A stretch of DNA of 64,000 nucleotides, from the NCBI GenBank assembly GCA_947258655.1, contig CAMYJD010000002.1, forward strand, positions 117,057 through 181,056, written 5' to 3'. Both the position numbers and the translations under genes were made by a program. The notes under the pieces were generated by a model that made no database searches, had not been told where the DNA came from, and saw only the letters and a program-made list of their open reading frames with translations. The DNA is from an uncultured Gammaproteobacteria bacterium. Lineage in GTDB: Bacteria; Pseudomonadota; Gammaproteobacteria; JAADHQ01. Positions 1 through 6,386 of this stretch are shown piece after piece (position 1 is the stretch's first letter; the number at the start of each line of letters is the position of its first letter).

Positions 1-327
1 CCTAGCTTTAACATGACGCTGACGCAGTAAGGTATCATCGTATAGCGCCAATATTGTGTGCGTGTCATATTCACAATTCAAATTGCGTAGTGACACGCAG
101 GTATTGCTAATCGCGACCTGTCTATATGATACGTATCAATGTTTGCCGTCTTTTCTCTGTGATTGCTCAGGCCCAATGCTATACTCTAGATGATGCCAGG
201 CCTGTAATTTCCTGATCTCAGGCCATGGGTTTAGATGATCCAATACCCTGCATGTTCATCATTGATTACCCAGCAAATCGCAGGAGAGGATCGCAAGATT
301 TTTCGTGATAAGCAGAAGGTAGCAGAC
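1..327. other. Gene-poor start of window, upstream region of sixA
   Basis: No supported gene is visible. The first 30 bases can be read as the last nine codons of a gene cut off by the window edge, ending in TAA at 28-30, but this is too short to identify. A perfect 12-bp palindrome lies at 127-138. The promoter of the sixA transcript should lie in this stretch; I could not pick a convincing -35/-10 pair. Confidence 0.3.
127..138. promoter_or_regulatory. Perfect 12-bp palindrome, operator-like
   Basis: The sequence TGATACGTATCA is fully self-complementary. It lies about 190 bp upstream of the sixA start codon, in the only sizeable non-coding stretch before the plus-strand run of genes. Such dyads are typical of dimeric repressor sites, but no cognate regulator is identifiable here and a 12-bp palindrome can occur by chance. 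Confidence 0.25.
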
Positions 328-792
328 ATGAAACTTTACCTCGTTCAACACGGTGAGGCCCTGAAAAAAGAAGTCGACCCCGAGCGTCCCCTGTCCGATC
401 AGGGCAGCGCCGATATCGATCGACTGGCAGCATTGATGAAACAGGCAGGTATTCAGGTCAGCAGGGTGATACATAGCGGGAAGTTGCGCGCCAGACAAAC
501 AGCAGAACGACTTGCGCAGGCCATTGCCCCCGGTGTTGATCTGGAGGTCAGCGGTCTCATCAATCCCAACGATAATCCCGGCGCATTTGACTGGCAAAGC
601 GAAAGCTGGGACAGGGATACACTCGTAGTTGGTCATTTGCCATTCATGGCCAAACTGGTTTCACATATGCTGGTTGCGGACGAAAACAGAGTCCTGATAG
701 CCTTTCAGCCGGGTAGCATTGTTTGTGTGGAACAATACGACGATGTGCATTGGCAGTTGAACTGGATGCTCGGACCTGAATTACTCATATAG
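328..792 (+). CDS. sixA: Phosphohistidine phosphatase SixA
   Basis: A 154-residue histidine phosphatase superfamily protein, the usual size of SixA, which removes phosphate from histidine residues of phosphorelay or phosphotransferase proteins in the cytoplasm. The catalytic RHG-type motif is present near the N terminus in the form VQHGEA (His8), as in SixA, followed by the arginine-rich GKLRARQTAE segment (51-60) and the second catalytic histidine in VVGHLPF (His103). The frame is open further upstream to 235, but the ATG at 328 is preceded by GAAGG at proper distance and starts exactly at the conserved MKLYLVQHG. It lies 106 bp ahead of the THUMP gene in the same direction, so it may share that transcript; whether it belongs functionally to the RNA-related run is unclear. 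Confidence 0.88.
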   Translation: MKLYLVQHGEALKKEVDPERPLSDQGSADIDRLAALMKQAGIQVSRVIHSGKLRARQTAERLAQAIAPGVDLEVSGLINPNDNPGAFDWQSESWDRDTLVVGHLPFMAKLVSHMLVADENRVLIAFQPGSIVCVEQYDDVHWQLNWMLGPELLI

Positions 793-898
793 ATAGGATA
801 TCTGTCACCTGGCTGGCGGCTGTCGATAATGAGCGATAGAGGATAGTGGCACTAATGGGTAAATTGCACTGTAACCAGAGCCTGGAAGGCAACGTTTA

Positions 899-1477
899 GT
901 GGCAAGCAGTATGAGTAGACGCTTAGCGGGGCATGACATGCATGACTGGAATATCGTGGTTACGATCCATGCGGGCCATTTTAAACAGGCTATACAGTTC
1001 CTGCAGAGCTTCGGCATCACAGGCAGGACGGACTACTTCAATGTACTGGTCATGAAGGTGGATGATCTTAGCCAGTTCCTCGAAGACATTAACAATGAGA
1101 TTCTGGCTGCAGGCATGTTGAATGATATTTTTAGTCGCATCATGCCTGCATCCGTGACTTTTGATTTCCAGAGCGCGACTGAATTTGAAGCGCAATTGAA
1201 GCAGGCAGTGGAACCATGGCTGGCGCAACTTGCAGGCTGCAGCTTTCATGTACGCATGCACCGTCGAGGATTCAAGGGCCGTTTATCAAGTCAGGAGGAA
1301 GAGCGCTTGCTGGACCATTTTATCATGAGCAGACTCGATGAGCAGGGAGGCATTGGCAATATCGACTTCGATGATCCTGACTATATCATAGATATCGAAA
1401 CCGTCAGTCAGAGGGCCGGCGTGTCCCTGTGGTCACGCACGCAACGAATGCATTATGCGTTGCTGAAGCTCGACTAA
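899..1477 (+). CDS. THUMP domain RNA-binding protein
   Basis: A 192-residue protein with no catalytic domain. The C-terminal half carries the THUMP signature, with FHVRMHRRGFKGRL at about 120-133 and the hydrophobic strand DPDYIIDIETV followed by the aromatic end of the fold. THUMP domains bind structured RNA, classically the acceptor side of tRNA, and are usually fused to a modifying enzyme. Here the domain stands alone, resembling the Tan1 type of adaptor. I chose the GTG at 899 because GGAAGG lies nine bases ahead; the ATG at 911 is the alternative and removes four residues. The prim-pol gene starts ten bases after the stop codon, which suggests one transcript and linked translation. I infer that it delivers an RNA substrate to the neighbouring enzymes. 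Confidence 0.72.
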   Translation: MASSMSRRLAGHDMHDWNIVVTIHAGHFKQAIQFLQSFGITGRTDYFNVLVMKVDDLSQFLEDINNEILAAGMLNDIFSRIMPASVTFDFQSATEFEAQLKQAVEPWLAQLAGCSFHVRMHRRGFKGRLSSQEEERLLDHFIMSRLDEQGGIGNIDFDDPDYIIDIETVSQRAGVSLWSRTQRMHYALLKLD

Positions 1478-1487
1478 TTACACAACA

Positions 1488-2273
1488 ATGGTTTCTGCTA
1501 AATTTGAAAAGGCCGCACTCGCTTACCTCCAGCGCGGATGGTCGGTGATTCCGATGCGCAAGCGAGACAAGCGTCCTGCTATAAGCTGGCAGGGATTCCA
1601 GAGCGTACGCGCCAGCGAACAGCAGGTGCGGGATTGGTACCGACGCTGGCCTGATGCCAATGTGGGCATCGTAACCGGCGTTATATCCGGCCTCGTCGTG
1701 CTGGATGTGGATACCCGGCATGGTGGTGATGACAGTCTGAAACGTCTTGAACTCGAAAACTCGCCACTACCACAGACGCTTGTGGTCATTAGCGGCGGTG
1801 GTGGACGTCATTATTATTTTGCTCATCCTGGCGGTAGCGTACGTAACCGGGTCGGGATTGCGCCAGGCATCGATCTGCGCGCTGATGGCGGCTGCATTGT
1901 CGCACCGCCATCGGTGCATCCCTGTGGCAGGGAATATCAATGGGTCAAGGATTGTGCGCCCGAGCAGGTTACATTGGCAGCGTTGCCAGACTGGCTGCGA
2001 CAAATATTAGCCAAGACAGCGGAACACAGCAGCCATACGCTGGATTATTGGCGTCAGCTGTTGCATGTAGGTGTTGAAACAGGTGAACGCAACAATACCA
2101 TAGCCTCCATCAGTGGCCATTTGTTATGGCATGGGGTGGATCCGGATGTGGTCCTGGAATTGATGTTGTGCTGGAATCGTACCCGCTGCCGCCCAGCTCT
2201 GGATGATGCGGAAGTTGTGCGCACGGTGAACAGTATCACGCGTATGCATGAACAACATGAGCAGGACATGTAA
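1488..2273 (+). CDS. Prim-pol (archaeo-eukaryotic primase superfamily) nucleotidyltransferase with PriCT domain
   Basis: A 261-residue bifunctional primase/polymerase-type protein. The N-terminal domain has the three catalytic elements of the superfamily: acidic motif LDVD (Asp73, Asp75), the glycine-rich sGGGGRHYYF loop with His108, and a third acidic motif GIDLRADGG (Asp129). The C-terminal 60 residues (GVETGERNNTIASISGHL onward) match the helical PriCT-1 domain. Plasmid and phage relatives carry a helicase beyond this point; this one ends there, so it is not a replication primase of the usual kind. It sits between a THUMP gene and an MJ1316 gene, which points to RNA ends rather than DNA replication as the substrate. 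That is inference: the domain itself does not tell whether it extends RNA or DNA. Confidence 0.8.
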   Translation: MVSAKFEKAALAYLQRGWSVIPMRKRDKRPAISWQGFQSVRASEQQVRDWYRRWPDANVGIVTGVISGLVVLDVDTRHGGDDSLKRLELENSPLPQTLVVISGGGGRHYYFAHPGGSVRNRVGIAPGIDLRADGGCIVAPPSVHPCGREYQWVKDCAPEQVTLAALPDWLRQILAKTAEHSSHTLDYWRQLLHVGVETGERNNTIASISGHLLWHGVDPDVVLELMLCWNRTRCRPALDDAEVVRTVNSITRMHEQHEQDM

Positions 2274-2412
2274 TTTCTGTTCGCTTCTGCAATTGCACAG
2301 GCAATAGAGGCTAGCATGGTCTGCCGATACTATTACGTTATAGGGATCTATAATGATTGCGAATGGATCATAAGCAGATTTTGATCGAGGCAATGAAACG
2401 GAAAAATATCAC

Positions 2413-2670
2413 ATGATCCCGATACATGAACTATTGAATCGTATCCGCTGGGATAAGGATTATGGTGATGCTGAATTCGTTATCGGATATTATGATCGCA
2501 TCGAGGAGCGGATAATTACTGTGCCACTAAAGTCGCTCTATTTTGATAGCGAAGATCATTTTGATTTCGAGTTGGTAGATGACGAGGGCGTCATTCATAC
2601 GATTCCCTTACATCGCATCAGACAGGTATATCGTGACGGTGACCTGGTATGGGAACGCAAGCAGGGGTGA
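2413..2670 (+). CDS. MJ1316 / DUF504 (UPF0248) family protein, putative RNA end-recognition
   Basis: An 85-residue single-domain protein of the family once called DUF504 or UPF0248 and now named MJ1316 RNA cyclic group end recognition domain. Visible hallmarks are the LLNRIRWD start, the conserved basic/acidic pattern YYDRIEERIITVPL and the IPLHRIRQVYRDGDLVWER C-terminal part. Members are frequent in archaea and eukaryotes and scattered in bacteria, where they accompany RNA repair or RNA end-processing genes. It is separated by 139 bp from the prim-pol gene, the widest gap in this run, so an internal promoter is possible. A seven-codon frame starting at 2393 ends with a TGA that overlaps its ATG, which may couple translation. 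The next gene starts ten bases after its stop codon. Confidence 0.85.
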   Translation: MIPIHELLNRIRWDKDYGDAEFVIGYYDRIEERIITVPLKSLYFDSEDHFDFELVDDEGVIHTIPLHRIRQVYRDGDLVWERKQG

Positions 2671-2680
2671 TTCCGGTGGC

Positions 2681-4711
2681 ATGGCTCCGTATTCTGTTAT
2701 GAATTCAATAAGACGACAACATGGTTTTCCGTTACTGAGCGCCAATGTCGCGGATATTGTTGCGACGGTATTGCAACAGGATCAGCGTGTACTACTGTAC
2801 GGTGCAGCCGGTACAGGTAAGTCTACGCTGGCAACAAGTATGGCGCAGCACCTGGCACAGGAAAATCGCCGCTGTAGTTGTATCAGTGCCGACCCGGGAT
2901 CGCCACTAATGGGCATGCCGGGTACACTGTCACTGGGGCAATGGGTGCAGGACGCATGGCACATAGAAGAATATTCACCCCTGTGCACCCTCGATGCGGG
3001 TCGCTTCCGTTTACCATTGGTAGCGGCATTGGGGCACTTGTTGGATCACGCCAGGGACGGCGTGATATTGGTTGACGGACCCGGTGTCGTTCGTGGTGTG
3101 GCCGGGCGTGAATTGCTTGAAGGTCTGGTGTCGGTGGTCAAGGCTGATGTGGTACTGGTGGTCTCGATAACAGATAAAATCCCACCGCTGCTGGCAGAAT
3201 TGAATGCCCTGGCGTCGGCAATAGCTGCAGAGATCTATATCGTACCGGCCGCGGCAGCAGCCATGCGCCCGGGCAAACGGGTGCGCGCGCGACGACGCAC
3301 CGAACAGTGGGACCAATACCTGGGCGATCGCATCAGGCAGGATGTTGATCTTGAAAAAGTCAGTATCATCGGCACGCCACCACCGCGAGAGCAGGCGCAT
3401 GCCTGGACAGGCAGGCAGGTCGCATTGCTGCATTCGCAACATACCCGGGTCATGGGCGAGGTGCTACAACTCAAGGGAAACTGTCTGACGCTGATACTGC
3501 CTGCCCGTGTCAGTGATACAGATGCGCTGTTAATCCGTGATGCAGTACGCACGGCTGACGGCTACGTGGAAACGGCCATGCCCTGGGCTGCAGCGCAACT
3601 TGGCTATATACCGCCGGCAGATGTGTTGCCATCTGCCGCAGGCAGTAGCGGGCCACGTCTGGTAGGGCGGGTCGGAAACGTCGATGTGGCCATGATCAAC
3701 GGAGTGTTTGGTGATCCGTTGTTACACATACGCCTGCGTCATCAGCGGCGCAGCCTGTTGTTCGATCTGGGTAGCGGCGAACGCTTGTCTGCGCGTATTG
3801 CCCATCAGGTGAGCGATGTATTTATCTCCCACGCACATCTTGACCACATCAGCGGATTTGTGTGGCTGCTGCGTTCACGTATTGGTGAATTCCCTGCTTG
3901 CCGTTTATATGGCCCGCCTGGGCTGGCGCGACATATCGCAGGTTTTATACAAGGTGTGTTGTGGGATCGCGTAACTGTTCCCGGCCCGGAATTCGAGGTC
4001 CACGAGTATGACGGCAATATCCTACGCAGTTTTCTGCTGCAGGCGACCCGGCCGGAGCCGGAGTTGTTACACGAGCAATCTGTGACAGATGGTATCTTGC
4101 GTCAGGAATCCGGATTTACGATACGCGCGGTATTGCTGGATCATTGCGGTACCGAGGTCGTGGCATACGCCTTTGAACCTGATCAGCAGATCAATGTGCG
4201 CAAGGACCGTCTCTTGGCGAGGGGATTGCAACCGGGTGCCTGGCTGAATGAATTAAAGCAGTATGTGGCAAGCGCAAACGACAGCACCAGGATTCGCCTG
4301 CCTGACGGCAGCGACGCGTCGGTGGCAGAACTGGCAAGCGAGCTATTGCTGATCAGTGCAGGTAAAAAGTTGGTGTATGCCACTGATCTGGCCGACACGC
4401 AGAATAATCGCCAGCGTCTTGTTGACCTCGCCCGTAACGCACATACGTTTTTCTGTGAGGCAGCGTTTGCCGAGGCAGAGGCCGACAACGCCTTACGCAA
4501 TGGTCATTTAACAACACGTGCCTGTGGTGAAATTGCAGTGCTGGCCGGTGTCGGTCGACTGGTGCCGTTTCATTTCTCACGGCGCTATACGGAAGATCCG
4601 TTGCAGATTTATCATGAACTGAAAACGGTCTGCCCTTGCGTTATGATACCAATGTCAGCGCAACTATTCGAGACGAGCCGCGTAATACCTGACGATGCAG
4701 AAATCGTATAG
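2681..4711 (+). CDS. Fusion of Clp1/Grc3-type P-loop polynucleotide kinase and RNase Z-like metallo-beta-lactamase domain
   Basis: A 676-residue two-enzyme protein. The N-terminal half has a Walker A motif GAAGTGKST (41-49), a SADPG element (69-73) and a Walker B-like VILVDGPG (128-135), the arrangement of the Clp1/Grc3/Nol9 group that phosphorylates RNA 5' hydroxyl ends. The C-terminal half (about 327-676) has the metallo-beta-lactamase zinc motif SHAHLDH (His384, His386, Asp388, His389), a later YATDLADT aspartate and the RNase Z ending HLTTRACGEIAVLAG followed by PFHFSRRY. RNase Z enzymes cut tRNA precursors at the 3' end. One chain may therefore act on both ends of a broken or immature RNA. 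The start at 2681 follows AGGGGTGA by ten bases; an ATG at 2699 is possible. Kinase substrate preference cannot be read from sequence. Confidence 0.82.
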   Translation: MAPYSVMNSIRRQHGFPLLSANVADIVATVLQQDQRVLLYGAAGTGKSTLATSMAQHLAQENRRCSCISADPGSPLMGMPGTLSLGQWVQDAWHIEEYSPLCTLDAGRFRLPLVAALGHLLDHARDGVILVDGPGVVRGVAGRELLEGLVSVVKADVVLVVSITDKIPPLLAELNALASAIAAEIYIVPAAAAAMRPGKRVRARRRTEQWDQYLGDRIRQDVDLEKVSIIGTPPPREQAHAWTGRQVALLHSQHTRVMGEVLQLKGNCLTLILPARVSDTDALLIRDAVRTADGYVETAMPWAAAQLGYIPPADVLPSAAGSSGPRLVGRVGNVDVAMINGVFGDPLLHIRLRHQRRSLLFDLGSGERLSARIAHQVSDVFISHAHLDHISGFVWLLRSRIGEFPACRLYGPPGLARHIAGFIQGVLWDRVTVPGPEFEVHEYDGNILRSFLLQATRPEPELLHEQSVTDGILRQESGFTIRAVLLDHCGTEVVAYAFEPDQQINVRKDRLLARGLQPGAWLNELKQYVASANDSTRIRLPDGSDASVAELASELLLISAGKKLVYATDLADTQNNRQRLVDLARNAHTFFCEAAFAEAEADNALRNGHLTTRACGEIAVLAGVGRLVPFHFSRRYTEDPLQIYHELKTVCPCVMIPMSAQLFETSRVIPDDAEIV

Positions 4712-4746
4712 TTCCGGACAGAGTGTTCATCTCAGGGGAAATGGTC

Positions 4747-5577
4747 ATGTGCGATGATGAATGTGTAAAGTTTCTGCAGTGGGCCTTACCGCAACTTCAT
4801 ATGCAATGGCCGGGTTTCCGTAAGGTGCGAGCCCAGGTATGCAAGCGCATTGCCCGGCGCATCAAGCATCTGCAGTTGGCAGACATTACTGAATACCGTG
4901 GTTTTGTGCATAAACACGCACAGGAATGGGATGTTCTGGATAGTCTGTGTCAGGTGACGATTTCACGCTTCTATCGTGACAAGCTGATGTTTGCATTTCT
5001 GGCCCGTGAGGTTCTGCCAAGCCTGGCACAACAGGCGCTTGCACAGGGCAGGGATTATTTGAATGTCTGGAGTGTGGGTTGTGGTTCCGGCGAGGAGCCC
5101 TATTCGATGGTGTTGCTGTGGCAATTGCAATTACAGGTACAGTTTACCGGGATGCATATGCGTATTACTGCGACCGATGCCAATCCTGAATTGCTTCAGC
5201 GTGTTACCGAGGCCTGTTATCCCTATGCCAGTATCAAAAATCTACCCCAGGAATGGCGTAATGCGGCATTTAGCATTCATGCAGATCAGTATTGCCTAAA
5301 GCCTGATTACCGACATAAGCTCAGGCTCCTGCAACAGGATGTGCGTGAAGCGATGCCTGAGGAAACATTCGATCTGGTATTATGCCGCAATCTGGTATTT
5401 ACCTATTATGATGATGATTTGCAACGTACCATTCTGCAACGCTTGCAGGCGCTGTTAAGACCGGGTGCTGCGCTGGTAATCGGGATCCATGAACATCTGC
5501 CGGCCGGGACGAGCGGATTTACGGAGTGGTCAGGTAAAATGAGAATCTACCGGAAAAGCATCTCTGCCAGTGAGTGA
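4747..5577 (+). CDS. CheR-like SAM-dependent methyltransferase
   Basis: A 276-residue protein with the two-part plan of CheR methyltransferases: a helical N-terminal domain with VTISRFYRD (in place of the usual TSFFRD), then a SAM-binding fold with SVGCGSGEEPYSM, ITATDANPELLQ and FDLVLCRNLVF. CheR methylates glutamates of chemoreceptors, but no chemotaxis gene is in the window. Its position 35 bp behind the kinase/nuclease gene, same strand, suggests another target in this system. Methylation is a known way to protect RNA ends, but CheR relatives are protein methyltransferases as far as known, so a protein partner in the cluster is equally possible. The ATG at 4747 has AGGGGA at ideal spacing; upstream GTG 4723 and ATG 4741 are less good. 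Confidence 0.78.
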   Translation: MCDDECVKFLQWALPQLHMQWPGFRKVRAQVCKRIARRIKHLQLADITEYRGFVHKHAQEWDVLDSLCQVTISRFYRDKLMFAFLAREVLPSLAQQALAQGRDYLNVWSVGCGSGEEPYSMVLLWQLQLQVQFTGMHMRITATDANPELLQRVTEACYPYASIKNLPQEWRNAAFSIHADQYCLKPDYRHKLRLLQQDVREAMPEETFDLVLCRNLVFTYYDDDLQRTILQRLQALLRPGAALVIGIHEHLPAGTSGFTEWSGKMRIYRKSISASE

Positions 5578-5620
5578 AAATTCATCTGTGTAACAACTGT
5601 AACCCAGAACGAATTCCGGT

Positions 5621-6091
5621 TTATTTCTCGAAGGTTCCCATTAGTTGCGCCTGAGCGATGACATGTCCCTGCATGGCAGCCTCTACCTCGGCCTTGGCCG
5701 GTGTGGCCAGGCCGTCAAGCATACTATCCAAGGCATATAGTTTGAAAAAATAGCGATGGCGCCCAATCGGCGGACAGGGGCCACGATAACCACTGTGCTG
5801 CCAGTCATTGAGTCCTTCGCCTGTACCCGCAGGCAGTGTCGCACTCGTACAGTGCGCGGGCAGAGCATTGATATCTGTCGGAATGTTGTATAGTACCCAG
5901 TGCACCCAGGTCATTTTCGGCGCCTTTGGGTCTGGCGCATCCGGATCATCTACAATCAGCACCAGGCTCTGCGTATCTTCGGGAATGTTGTTCCATGTCA
6001 GTGGTGGTGAAATGTCATCTCCCTGGCAGGTATATATTGATGGAATTTCACCTTCATGTTCAAAAACACTGGATTTCAGTATCAAAGACAT
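5621..6091 (-). CDS. YbhB/YbcL family Raf-kinase-inhibitor-like protein (PEBP)
   Basis: A 156-residue cytoplasmic phosphatidylethanolamine-binding-protein-like fold. Diagnostic stretches are the ligand-pocket motifs DDPDAPDPKAP and WVHWVLYNIP, the GYRGPCPP loop and HRYFFKLYALD. Family members YbhB and YbcL of E. coli have no firmly established enzymatic role. The start codon is preceded by a strong GGAGG. The gene runs against the RNA-related cluster, with their stop codons 43 bp apart, so it is a separate transcription unit. Confidence 0.9.
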   Translation of the reverse strand: MSLILKSSVFEHEGEIPSIYTCQGDDISPPLTWNNIPEDTQSLVLIVDDPDAPDPKAPKMTWVHWVLYNIPTDINALPAHCTSATLPAGTGEGLNDWQHSGYRGPCPPIGRHRYFFKLYALDSMLDGLATPAKAEVEAAMQGHVIAQAQLMGTFEK

Positions 6092-6386
6092 ATCTCCCTC
6101 CAGCTATTATTGCGCACGATATAGCGCAGCTATTATATTATATGCCATAGGCAAGCTTAGGTTGTATTGTCTATAGGGTATTGGCAAATTTATTCTATGC
6201 ACATGATAAAGTATAATCGGCTAATTGAAGCATGCAAGTGAATCAGTGGATGTTTGTTTCCGGGTGCAGTCTGTATGACAGTCGATTACGCTGCAAACAA
6301 CTGCCCAGATGTTGAATTGGCTTGAGCAGATCGGTGTCTACGCCTAGACTCCATAGTATATGCATGGAATGAGTACATAATTTATT

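Noticed and set aside
899..5577. The prim-pol and neighbours as part of a plasmid, phage or integrated element
   Set aside because: No integrase, helicase, capsid, partition or direct-repeat boundary is visible, and the flanks are ordinary chromosomal genes.
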